Shown here: piece by piece, positions 10,982 to 20,878 of the stretch
Layout: each line of letters starts with the position of its first letter
Numbering within the stretch: the first letter of the stretch is position 1
DNA from: Schoenoplectus triqueter
Taxonomy: Eukaryota; Streptophyta; Magnoliopsida; Poales; Cyperaceae
Assembly (NCBI GenBank): GCA_964058805.1
Contig: CAXKVV010001519.1
Coordinates: 1-38,561, forward strand
Length of the DNA: 38,561 nucleotides
Reading direction: 5' to 3'
Translations under genes and position numbers: made by a program
The notes under the pieces: model-generated
Databases searched by the model: none
Told to the model about the DNA's origin: nothing
The model's input: only the letters and a program-made list of their open reading frames with translations

Positions 10982-11133
10982 TATTGAAATATAGTAACTA
11001 TTAATTAGAGATATTGAATATCAGTTGGAGATATCAAGTATCAATTAGATATTTTGATTTTTAATTTCCTATTGTAATTGGTTGTAAGCCTATATAAAAT
11101 GATCTTCTTAAAAATACTTTTCTATTTTTTCTA
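10982..11133 (+). repeat. 5' LTR of the copia element
   Basis: It aligns with 22543-22696 through shared words (TTGAAATATA, TTAATTAGA, ATTTTGATTTTTA, AAAATGATCTTCT, CTTCTCTATTTTT-like). The TATATAAAAT box is at 11091-11100. The primer site follows after two bases. The LTRs have diverged visibly, so the insertion is old. The exact first base is uncertain by a few positions because the TG start appears mutated. Confidence 0.8.
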
Positions 11134-11135
11134 CT

Positions 11136-11148
11136 TGGTATCAGAGCC
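11136..11148 (+). promoter_or_regulatory. Primer-binding site of the copia element
   Basis: TGGTATCAGAGCC, perfect complement of the plant initiator tRNA-Met 3' end, directly inside the 5' LTR. It sets the plus strand as the coding strand of the element. Confidence 0.9.
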
Positions 11149-11496
11149 AGGGTACTGTTCATCGTGGCTATTGTTCTGCTTTACTGTTAATCACGGGTAT
11201 TGTAGCAACTGCATATTCCTCTCGCTTTCTTCTCTTTTTGAAGTCGAGCTCTTCTCTTCTAGGGTCGGCCAACCACCAAAGGTAAGGCCCATACTTATTT
11301 TGCTCGATGCGGGGGGCCGATACCCTACGATACCTTGATTAGGGTTTTGATCGGGTTTGGGTTTGAATCTTGATGAGATATGTCGAGATCGGGTCAAGAA
11401 AGGGAAGAAAAAAAGAGGAGATGGTTTAGATCCATTTTAGGGGTATAAGATTGGGTTTAATAGAGTAGTAGGAAGGATTCAGATGGTGATTGATAC

Positions 11497-12060
11497 ATGA
11501 GGCATAGATCTGGATCAATGTTAGAGGAGATGACTGAGAATGCATTCGTAAAAACTTATGCTAAGTTGATCTATGATGAGATGACTATCATGGTGCGAGC
11601 GTTGGTCATGCATCAAGCTTCTATTGAAAGTAAGTCAAAGCCGGTTAAGATGGACCTTCATTCTGTGGAGACAAAACTGAACGGACCGGCACTTATTTGA
11701 GCTGGTCGCATCGGGTTAGGAGGACCCTAGAAGGAAAGAACCTGAATGGGTATATCACAGGTGAGATGGTAGTGCCAGTAAAAGGGCTCGACTGAGCACA
11801 GTGAGTGGAGATCCACAAATAGCATGTTGCACACTTGGTTTCTAAACTCGATGGTTGTATCTATTGCCAAGATAATTGATGATATAAAGGTCATGAGTGA
11901 TGTCTGGGGGTAGTGGATGAGGACTAATTGGGGATCAACAATAACATGAAGGTGTTCTAGATAGAGAGGGAAATATAGGGGCGAGATCCGATAATGCTAC
12001 AATTGTGGTGAGGTACATCATCTGAAGCAGGCTTATCCTAAACCACCAAAGGAGAGAGAT
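11497..12060 (+). pseudogene. gag: Copia gag remnant with damaged zinc knuckle
   Basis: An open stretch from 11497 to 11699 is followed by out-of-frame pieces recognisable as copia gag, with traces such as LNSMV near 11840. The zinc knuckle at 11995-12036 reads C-Y-N-C-G-E-V-H-H-L-K-Q-A-Y: the spacing is CX2CX4HX4, but the last ligand is Tyr (TAT, a one-base G-to-A change from TGT). Gag packages element RNA into virus-like particles. This copy cannot make it, because several stops and frameshifts interrupt the frame. Confidence 0.75.
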
Positions 12061-12399
12061 GCAGTTGGAAGTGGCAGTCTGAGAGTTATGGTCACGGCCG
12101 TGGAGGCCAAAGAGGTGGAAGAGGAGATAGTCGGACACATCTGATTGCTATAGAGGAGGAGGAGGATGAGGAGAAATAAGGAGAATCAGACATCCGTGGA
12201 AGTCTATTCTCTAGCACTAAGGGCAGGATAGAAACAAACAGGTTACAAAAATATTGTGGTCGATGAGGCATCCACATCATCTTTATTCAGAGGTAACTAT
12301 GCTTATAAGTTTGATTTTGCTCACTCAAACACAGGTACAGCCACATATACTTGCTCCAAGCCTCCAACCTCTATACCTACCACTAGATTATCAAATTAG

Positions 12400-12780
12400 A
12401 TAGTCGATTCTGGTGAGTCTCATCATGTGACTGGCGCTGCTATAAAATTTTCTTCCTATTCTCGTCTAGCAGTCTCAGAGAACATTTAGACTGTTAATGA
12501 AATGACCTAGCCTGTAGTTAGTAAAAGTACTGTGAAATGTACCAACACTTTGACTTTGTCCAATATATTGCATGCTCCTTCTTTTTTCGTTGATCTCTTA
12601 TCCATAAGTGTCATAGTATCACAATTAAAATATATTATTTTATTTGACATTTCTAAGGTAATCTTCCAAGAGAATGAGACCGGTAAGCTGCTTGGGACTG
12701 ATACTTGACATAACGGACTATGATACATGAATAGAGAGGGTATGGACTTGACCCTTTCATCTATCGTAGGGAGAACTGGA
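12400..12780 (+). pseudogene. Copia protease and gag-pre-integrase remnant
   Basis: At 12400-12435 the frame reads IVDSGESHHVTG, the copia aspartic protease active-site region with catalytic Asp at 12406-12408. The usual Ala after DSG is Glu. The following frame reads through recognisable gag-pre-integrase sequence (LHAPSF..DLLSIS, then YMNREGMDL near 12730), broken by several stop codons. Confidence 0.7.
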
Positions 12781-12850
12781 GGGTTGAGAGGAGTGTAGAG
12801 GATTTACTATTACTTCATCATAGACGCTTATATCATCATTTATTTTCTAT

Positions 12851-13584
12851 TTGAGTAGATTATATCTGCTTTTATTTGAAAAAACTAATAAGGAAAAAGT
12901 GGTGTACGATGCGTGTGAGTTGGGAAAGCATATCAGAAGCTCTTATGCAAGCTTTGGTAGTAGGAGTTCTTGTTTGTTTGATTTGATCCACTTTGATGTA
13001 TGGAGATCTTGTCCCATAACTACTTTGAACGGATTTAGATATTTTATCTCCTTCATTAATTATTTTTCTCGTGTGGCTTGGTTTTACTTGGTGAAAAATA
13101 AAAGTGATGTAATTGTTTGTTTTAAAAAAATCACATAATGGTTCAGGCTCAACATAGTGCAGTTGTAAAAGTATTGAGGTCCGATAATGAGATAAAGTAC
13201 ACCAACAAAATATTTGGGGAATACTTATCATCTCATGGGATACAACATCAAATCACATTTCCATACACACTCGAGCAGAAGGGATTGAAGAGAGGACATC
13301 TACTTAATGTAATTCGGAGTATGATGATTTTTATGAATGTTCTATAATATTTGTGGAGGCAAGTAGTTCTGACTGCAGCATACTTAATCAACAAAATGCT
13401 CTCACGAGTGTTAGATTGAAATTCTCTAATGGAAATGCTGAAAGAAAAGAATAGAAATATTCTTCCTCTCATAGTCTTTTTTTTGTGCGTCGTGTAGGGT
13501 AACATATCAAATGTGAAAAATAGAATTCAAGAGCTGTGAAATGTGTCTTTATTAGGTACTCCGATACTCAGAAGGAATATGTAT
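12851..13584 (+). pseudogene. Copia integrase remnant, interrupted by the 5-kb LTR
   Basis: Frame 12851-13138 matches the integrase core (ACELGKHIRSSYASFGSR, then LIHFDVW with the first catalytic Asp at 12995-12997). A stop codon ends it. The next frame, 13138-13347, holds KVLRSDNE with the second Asp at 13193-13195, then EYLSSHGIQHQ. In the region where copia integrases carry the third acidic residue, the sequence reads EQKGLKRGHLL and appears shortened, so that Glu seems lost (inference from family knowledge). Degraded coding continues to 13584, where the 5,065-bp LTR inserted. The copia frame resumes at 18660. Confidence 0.8.
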
Positions 13585-13690
13585 GCTGGTGTTAAACCGT
13601 GAAATTTAATTTAAGCAATAATAATAATTAAGAGGATAATTAAAATAATTTAGCACTAATTAACAAATAACCTAACCAATAATTAAAAGA

Positions 13691-13735
13691 ATATATATAT
13701 ATATATATATATAATAAATAAATAAATAAAGCTAA
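13691..13735. repeat. (TA)n and (TAAA)n microsatellite
   Basis: A run of alternating TA of about 22 bp is followed by AATAAATAAATAAATAAA. It lies about 100 bp inside the left end of the 5-kb LTR. Confidence 0.85.
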
Positions 13736-15163
13736 CATTAGACAATAATAATTTTTCTAATTAATGATGACTTAGGTAAATTAATAGATGAAAATCCAAT
13801 TCCATATAAATTAAAAGAGTTAGTCAATTATGAGATAAAAATAAATTTGACTTTGAATTTGAAATAAATAATAAATCGATCGAATTGGAACTTAAATGAA
13901 TTTGAATAATACAAACACTAATGATGACATAATACCAAAAATCAAAAGAACGTGTAAACATATATGAACAATAATAAATAAAATAAAATAAAAACAAAAC
14001 AAAAATATTATTATTAATGAAAATTCGAATAATAAAATAACTGACAATGGCTTAATATTCAAAGTTTAAGCTAAACTGAAATTAATAGAGAAACTAATAA
14101 TGGCAATAATTAATAGATTAGTTAAAAACGAACATCGAATTTACGAAACCTAAATCGGGTTGAATTAAGAACATCAGTTATTGAATATAACAAGATTTAA
14201 TGAGATTTTATAACTAAATTAAGATAATGATAAATTAGTTAATTGATAAAAATTCAAGAATCAATTGCACACGCAGTCATCTATATAATTTCGTTCACAG
14301 AAAATCTAGACAAGCCAAAGTCAAATTCTTCTCTCTCTCCCTTTCCCTTCTTTCTTTTCTGTCTTTTTTGTCTTTTCCTCTCTTTTCTCCCCCCGTTACC
14401 TGTCCCTTCTCTTTCCTTTTTCTGGTGACACACCCACAGAAGCTCATTTTCCTCTTCTCCTTTATCGCTAGCAATCCGCTCCACACAATCCTTCCGCTCG
14501 CTTTTCTTGCCTCACCCGCTCGACCCAATCCCTCACCTCTGCCCTAAATTCGAGGGTGTTGTCACGAGGAGGCCCACCGTCGCTGCCGCAGTCGACAACT
14601 GAGAGGTGCGGGAACCCCGACTGCTCAGCACTCTCCCCGCTGCCCCCGCTTCACCCCTTTTTCTTGCTGCCTCGTGACCTATCTGGTAATATCTTTCTAT
14701 TTCCTGGCCGTATGGGCCATCTCTTGTGTCGGGGCTGAGTCTCGTGAGTACTGGTCGTTCTCTGTTGTTGCTGGATTTTCGGCTGAGCCGTGCTTGCCCT
14801 TTTGTCAGTGGCCCTTTTTTTGCCTTGTGCGATCTTATACCTTGATGATGTTGCCTTTCTCTTGAGAAATTGTACCGAAATTGGAAATGGATTGTATACT
14901 GGTACCAGCTTGTACTATTGTGCCGATTTGTGTTATCGTGTACCGACCCTGCTCCTTGCTGTTCTTAACTCGGGTTTGCCTCTGTCAGCGATTCTGAACT
15001 TGTGTTGTGGCTGTTCTTACTTTGATTCTTGTTTAGGGTGGTTGTTATGTGCTGGCACCGTGCTTGTACATGCTAATTTCTGAATTTAGGGGTTGATATG
15101 ACAAATTGGGTTGTGCTGGTTTGATTTGTGCTGACTTTGCAATCTGTTTTGGGTAACTTGGTA

Positions 15164-15187
15164 CACTGGTACCAATCGGTACCAGTG
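15164..15187. repeat. Perfect 10-bp inverted repeat (hairpin)
   Basis: CACTGGTACC, a 4-base loop AATC, then GGTACCAGTG. Overlapping it from 15160 is a second possible hairpin, GGTAC-ACTG-GTACC. A related hairpin, GGTGC-ATTG-GCACC, lies at 15797-15810. Both are followed by AA. Confidence 0.9.
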
Positions 15188-15770
15188 ACGCGAGGTGTGA
15201 CCCTGTCTTGCTGGTAGTCTTTATCGATCTGAGTAATCGGGTCCGTTTCTTGTTGAACTTGTGCTGGTAAACTCCCGGGTTGCAGTCACTGTGCTGGTTT
15301 TACTCCCTTAGTAATGGACTGGTTGTATCAATCTGTCCATCGTTGCTTTGCCTCTGTTAATTTCTTTTGACTGCCCCTTTTTGTGCTTTGTGGGTTTAGC
15401 ATGGCCTTGTTGTCCCTGGCTTGGTTCTGATTTAAGTGTTGTCTATGCTTGATCGTTGTACCAGCAACTTATTGTTGCGATTCTAATCGAGTAACCCCTT
15501 TTTATTAGGGGCTAAATTGAGAAATCTGATAAATTAAAGTGCCTAAATGAATTTATGGTAATAACACCTCTTAGAGGGTTATATGCGCAAAAATCACTTA
15601 GACGGATAATCATAAATGCAGAAAATAAATTGAACTTAACTAAATGGGCCGAAAGGTATAAGCGGGATAAAAATTTAATTAATTTATTAGCAAGTGCCGT
15701 AAATTTAAAAACGCGCGCAACTGATAATTAATTAATACTTATAGTGAAATACGGGAAATGATTATATTCC

Positions 15771-15827
15771 CTGACTGCCCCCGATTTCGGGATATCGGTG
15801 CATTGGCACCAACGATTTGGTAGTCAG
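15771..15827. repeat. Multi-part hairpin within the 5-kb LTR
   Basis: CTGACT (15771-15776) pairs with AGTCAG (15822-15827). Inside it, CCCGA and TCGGG form one small hairpin, and GGTGC-ATTG-GCACC forms another, extended by ATC on the left and GAT on the right with a bulge. This could be an RNA element or a remnant of a cruciform-prone site. The function is unknown. Confidence 0.6.
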
Positions 15828-17400
15828 CGTATGATCCCGAACATTAAAACACCAACACAGTAATAAAACGATAATAATTTTCTTAAATTTATTTACTTCT
15901 TTTTATTTTTAATTTTTCTTTTAAGTTTTCCTTTTTAATTTATTTTAAATATTTTTTTCTAATATATATAAGGTTAAGTATATATATACATATACATAAT
16001 AATAAAAGCCAAATTAATAAGAAAAGATAATTAGGATATAATGAATACATATGAGTATATATACATACATATATATATATATTAATCAATTTCTCTATTT
16101 TTAGATTTAAAAGAATATTAGAAATAAAGAATATATATATATAAAATAACAATATATATATTAATTTAATCTTTCATTTTTGAATAAGCAAAAGAATACT
16201 AGAATAAAATATTAGATATATTATATATTATATATTAATCAATTTCTCTATTTTAAGTTAATAAGAATAATACTAAATATATTAAATATAATATTATATA
16301 TATTAATCAATTTCTCTATTTTAAAATTAATTGATTTAAATATTTAAATCCATGAACTCGAAATTTAAAATAGAGAAGGAACGTATAAGAGCGATCGAGA
16401 ACGATAAACACAATTTAACGGATCTATATGCGAGCAACTAAAATTTTCGACGCCGCATGTATGCAGCAGAAACGCTGCCAAAATTTCAAGAAGAGACGAT
16501 AAAACCCGAACGAATGTTTAATTAAATTATCAATCTAACCCTATTACTAATTAGTAAATCAAGTAAAACTAATAAACATCTAATTTAAATTAATTAGGTG
16601 ATACAGTCGACTCGGATCCCCTCGCGGAGTACGAGGTCATTCTCGACCCGACGTACGCGGACACCGACCCCGAGGCCGGTGTTCTACCTCCGGAGTAGAG
16701 CGACTCCGCGATCCTCACCAGCACTCTCAGGTACGGTTTCCTGGGATTTGATTTCCTTTCTTCAGAATTAGGAAACCCAAACCGAAAATAAATGTTTTTA
16801 AAATAAATCTGAACTGCGGTATTTTTTGACCAAACATTATTTAGAGACCCGAATTGAACTGTCATATGCATTCAGTACTTGACCAGCATATTCGAGATAT
16901 ACCAACATTTGCATGCCATATCATATCATACTGCATGTAAACAAGATAGAAATAGGACTCGGGAAATAGTCCCGAGATAGGACTAGGTTAGAATTAAATA
17001 AATTAAGTTATAGATTATAATTAGTAGATTAATATTATTAATATCATTAGTTATTAATTAAGTTAGACAATTAATCATGCAAAATGCATGGGAAAGTGCT
17101 GAGAGGCGGGCCGGGTGATCTCAGTCTGAGGTTGCCTTGTATAACCAGACCAACGGGTTATATTCCTTTGGTCTGTATATACACTGCGCACCTTTGCTTG
17201 TCGGTTATCCACCGACCCCGTCATTTGGCGGGTTCGGCTGTGCCAGAGTGTTTTTCTTTTGATCAATATTATATTTTTAATATTCTTAATATGATTAAGA
17301 TTTTTAATCCAAATTTGAGCGATTATGATACCATGTCTTTCAGTGTTTAGTGTGGGCGTCCATATCTGAGTCTGGATTCTACCTTATTTTGTTATTTTCT

Positions 17401-17652
17401 CGGGATGCGGTCCTCTGAACCTTAGTGGTACAGTGTAGGCTCCCATTTGTATCATCTATTATTTTATTATTTCTCGGGATGCGGTCCTCTGGCCCCTGGT
17501 TGGTACAGTGTAGGCTTCCCTTTGGGATGCGGTCCTCTGGCCCCAGGTTGGTACAGTGTAGGCTCCCATCTGTATTATATTTCATTTTGTCATTATTTTC
17601 GGGATGCGGTCCTCTGACCCTTAGTTGGTACAGTGTAGGCTCCCATTTGTAT
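17401..17652. repeat. Four ~50-bp tandem repeats in the 5-kb LTR
   Basis: Copies at 17401-17452, 17475-17523, 17524-17575 and 17600-17652 share GGGATGCGGTCCTCTG, then GGTACAGTGTAGGCT. They are separated by 0-24 bp of AT-rich filler. A weak fifth copy may precede at 17338-17370. Position near one end of the LTR suggests upstream (U3) enhancer repeats, if the element reads on the minus strand. Confidence 0.9.
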
Positions 17653-17831
17653 TAGTTTCCGATTTGTTATTTCCTGGGTAGTTATCTCATTTTGACGATA
17701 TGGCAACTGAAGACATATTTATCCGTTTGTTTTTATTTTGTAAGGTGAATTATCAGATTTAGCAGACCAGAGTACGTGCTTATGCACGCTCACTCTCCTA
17801 GGGCGTTATCGCCTCGGGAGCCCGAATTGTC

Positions 17832-17859
17832 GTTTATGCGGCATTGGCGCCGCATAAAC
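17832..17859. repeat. Perfect 11-bp inverted repeat
   Basis: GTTTATGCGGC (17832-17842), loop ATTGGC, GCCGCATAAAC (17849-17859). It lies immediately before the paired 41-bp hairpin units described next. Confidence 0.92.
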
Positions 17860-17866
17860 ATAAAGT

Positions 17867-17953
17867 CCTAAGTTCGTAAGTTGGGTCGCTGGTGGCGCCC
17901 GCTTAGGCAAGGCCCAAGTTCGTAAGTTGGGACGCTGGTGGCGCCCGCTTGGG
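17867..17953. repeat. Two 41-bp hairpin units with compensating arm changes
   Basis: Unit 1 (17867-17907) begins CCTAAG and ends CTTAGG. Unit 2 (17913-17953) begins CCCAAG and ends CTTGGG. The bodies (TTCGTAAGTTGGG, CGCTGGTGGCGCCCG) are otherwise nearly identical. The single arm change T to C is matched by A to G in the opposite arm, which preserves pairing. Confidence 0.85.
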
Positions 17954-18654
17954 ATAGATCTGGTGATTTGCAAATTGGGATATTTATTTCGGGTGTTTGT
18001 CTTCTCGTACCTTATATTTTATATTATACTACCATTTCCACAGATTTTCTATTTCAGTGTTAAATGCCATTTCATGTCATTCATGTAGAGGTGTCCGAAA
18101 TATATAAAATAATAATACATTAATATATAATAAAATAATTCATTGCATTTAAATTCGGTATCAGTATTTGGGTCCAGTCTAGGAAAGAAGATCAAATCTT
18201 AAGGCTGGATCTAAATCCGTACTGAGTAATTTTTAAAATTTACTCACGTTTCCACGGTGGTTGTGGGATCCAGGTATTTTCAGGTTTGGGATTTTTTTTC
18301 TTGGAGCGAGTGCTACGGACAGTCCTGCGCGATGACAGAGATGCTTCGCTGCATGTGCACGTGAGCCGGGTAGTGGATTAGGATCTATCGGGTTTCGAGT
18401 TTTACTTCTTTCTTTTGGGTTTTTATTTGAGAGATTTGCTGCCCATTCCGATGGAGCTAGCCCCGCCTATGTAGGCGTTGTATACTCTTTGTTCATTCTG
18501 GACTGTATGGTCTTGTATTTATATTTATTATTGTTTTGTTTATTCTGAGATTGTTCTTATATTATTCATTTAGTCTTTCGTACGCGCGTCTCGTCGTGCG
18601 TACGTGGCGGGATTAAGCACCCCTAATCCGTTGTATTATTTCTGGGGTGTGACA

Positions 18655-18833
18655 GCTGGAGTCTTGTAGAGAAGACACTATTCGTGAGTATAAATATTAT
18701 ATTCTGAGAACTTGAACCATACTACCTCTCAGAGGTGATATCACCTTTGGAGACTTGCTCAATACAGGAGTTACGAGACAAGGGGGAGTAGTAGTAATGG
18801 CGAGAGGAGGATGGTGATTGTGGGTGGTGTTAG
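18655..18833 (+). pseudogene. Copia pol fragment between the two inserted LTRs
   Basis: About 180 bp of copia internal sequence between the GCTGG duplication and the second LTR. It corresponds to the region after the integrase core (out-of-frame words for TTSQR and then RRMVIVGGV near 18808-18830). It shows that the two LTRs are separate insertions into one element. Confidence 0.65.
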
Positions 18834-20111
18834 TGTTAGTTTGTAATAATCTTGAAGTCAATAATACGATAAATTTGTTATATAAAGCTTTGTTTATGAA
18901 TTGGATATTTAAAATGATATTTTGTTTCCTTGAGTATTATTGAATTTATGAAAATCATTCCGAGTTCATGACTGGAATTGTGAAACTTCATAATATAGAA
19001 TATATTCTTAAAAGTCACTAACCAAGGTAATTAGCATGAACACTAATTAACCGCTATCAGGTTAGTATGTGGATTAAATGATGGTCAAGTTTTACAGATC
19101 ATCGACAAAGAGTTATCATTTTAATCACATAGATAGATGTTCTAGGAACATCGTATTTGACAGACCCCGAATGGAACGTTAAATGGAATTGTGTTTGTGT
19201 CATTAATGTTTTCGTTCAGTGTTAAATTCTAAAGTATGAGGTATTCATCTTTCCTACATAAGATATGTATGTGTATGATTTTTACCAAACATTATCCGTA
19301 AAAGGTGGTTATAAAGGTAGTTCTTCGGTATACATAACTTATGCGGAGGAAGAGATGGTTTGCTAAAAGTACTATTGTCCTTCATATTTCTATACGAGTT
19401 ATAGCATTACTGGGTCCCTTGATAGAGTAAGATTATCTGCTAGCAGTATAATTATAAGAGTAATTATATTTGATAATTTACTCAGGATCAAGAAAAAATT
19501 AAGTTTGCAAGGATGACACATACCTACCTTGAAACTAATCTGATAGCTATGAGACAAAAAAATTAAACACAAGTAAATAGTTTACTAGATCATGATATTG
19601 TACAGTACATCATCATTTGTGTAATTGGATGGTCATAGTGCATTCTGTCAGATGCCTCCTATGATTATAGAAGTTAAAACGGTTTTAACTCTATTTACCA
19701 ACATAACACGGATCATGTCGGGTCACACCGTATATGAGTTAATCGGAGAATCTTATTGATTAATTATAAATTGTTTATAATTAATAATAAGATGGTTATA
19801 ATTAATTATATATGAAATAATTATATATGTCATAAAGATGACAAGAAGCAAAATCAAATTGAATTTATAACGTGTTGGACACGTAGTATAAATTCACCGA
19901 AACAACAACCGAGAAAAATATAATTGTACATGACAATTATATATATATGATTTGGATTTTAAATGTTAATTATGGATTTGAATTATGGGCCAAAATCCCA
20001 TTAATAATTAAAGTCTTAATTAATAATTAAAAGCCCAAAATCCAAAAGCCCAAGGGTATTTCGATAATTTGGCCAAAAGCCCAATGGCAAACTTGTAAAT
20101 TTGGACCTTAG

Positions 20112-20183
20112 ATGACATCATGCATGACATCATATATGACATCATCCATGACATCATACATGACATCATATATGACATCATTC
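20112..20183 (+). repeat. Six 12-bp tandem units ATGACATCATNN upstream of the LTR TATA box
   Basis: Units start at 20112, 20124, 20136, 20148, 20160 and 20172. The first ten bases are invariant except in the last positions of unit six. The core TGACATCA differs by one base from the CRE/bZIP palindrome TGACGTCA. The array ends 25 bp before the TATA box at 20208. It is absent from the sister LTR at 5155-7254, so it arose after the two copies separated or came with a different subfamily. Confidence 0.95.
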
Positions 20184-20207
20184 TCAAGGGTATTTTGGTA
20201 ATTTGGT

Positions 20208-20216
20208 TATAAATAG
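20208..20216 (+). promoter_or_regulatory. TATA box of solo LTR A2
   Basis: TATAAATAG followed by AGGGG and a CT-rich tract (TTTCTCTCTCTC), the same arrangement as in copy 1. Confidence 0.65.
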
Positions 20217-20878
20217 AGGGGTGGGGTGAGAGAGAAAGCTACATCAAAATCAGTTATACTTTCTCTCTCTCTCGGTATACGGTTATTTCATAATTCACGG
20301 GATCGATGAATAGAGTTTTTACGAAAGTTGCGGTATTTCTGCACATTTGTGAAACAGAATTACTGCGAGTCGTGAATAGTACTATTTCGTCTTTTTCTCG
20401 GGTGAATAGTGTTTTTGCGAGAAACCGCGGTTTACGATATTTCTGGCAAAAAAAAAATAAACCGCTCTCTGGTTAGTCCTGGTGGATAACCTACAGAGGC
20501 ATCAGACGTTTGGTGCTCTGAGACAAGCCGATTTTCATTCCAATTGAAATTTGGAAGCGATGTATAACATCTTATGTTAATCTATTTAATTGTTAAGTAG
20601 ATTAATATTTTAGAAATCAATCATGGAGTAGATCAATAAAGGTTTAAAGAGGTGTGTATCTCTCGGTAATCATCCGACACATCACTTTAACCCTAAGCTT
20701 AAGTTAGAAGTAAAATAATATTTTATCGTCTTTTATAAAGGATTAAATGTCTGTATCTCTCGGTAATTATCCGACATACTTTAATCCCTAACTTAAGTAG
20801 AAGTAAAATTTTTGTTCTACGGTCTTTCCGCAGTTTGAGCATTAATGGGATTTGGGCATTCCGAATCCCAACAATTAG

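Larger units (their letters stand above)
13590..18654. mobile_element. 5,065-bp solo LTR (probable Ty3/gypsy type) nested in the copia element
   Basis: The insert begins TGTTAAACCGTG and ends GGGGTGTGACA. It is flanked by perfect GCTGG duplications at 13585-13589 and 18655-18659, and the copia sequence continues across the joint. I find no internal second copy of its ends, no primer site and no gag or pol coding, so a single very long LTR is the simplest reading; a non-autonomous LARD-like element is the alternative. Read on the minus strand it would begin TGTCACACCCC, a start common in gypsy chromovirus (Del/Tekay-like) LTRs, so the minus strand may be the transcribed one. It has a strikingly uneven composition: AT-rich 13590-14240, a CT-tract then GC-rich 14320-15500, AT-rich again to 16600, and repeat-rich 17400-17955. 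Confidence 0.85.
18834..20873 (+). mobile_element. Solo LTR, family A copy 2 (2,040 bp)
   Basis: Begins TGTTAGTTTG and ends CCCAACA, and is colinear with 5155-7254 with scattered single-base changes. The flanks are GTTAG (18829-18833) and ATTAG (20874-20878), a 5-bp duplication matching at four positions. Copia reverse-transcriptase-side sequence continues after it. The TATA box TATAAATAG is at 20208-20216. The segment upstream of the TATA box differs from copy 1: most of the AAGGGTATTTTGG repeats are missing and six 12-bp units are present instead. Confidence 0.9.

Noticed and set aside
14295..15083. Several open frames in the GC-rich part of the 5-kb LTR
   Set aside because: The frames overlap on both strands, are rich in simple Ser/Leu/Pro or Lys/Glu/Arg runs from a CT-tract, and lie inside an LTR. 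None resembles gag, pol or a host gene.
17401..17652. Possible CRISPR-like array
   Set aside because: The four units have irregular, AT-rich, very short spacers and lie in a plant LTR. There are no cas genes and the setting is eukaryotic.
17379..17655. Repeat-containing peptides on both strands (SLHCTNQGPED-like, and QCRLPF-like)
   Set aside because: They are translations of the four-copy 50-bp DNA repeat and appear on both strands, so they are not evidence of coding.
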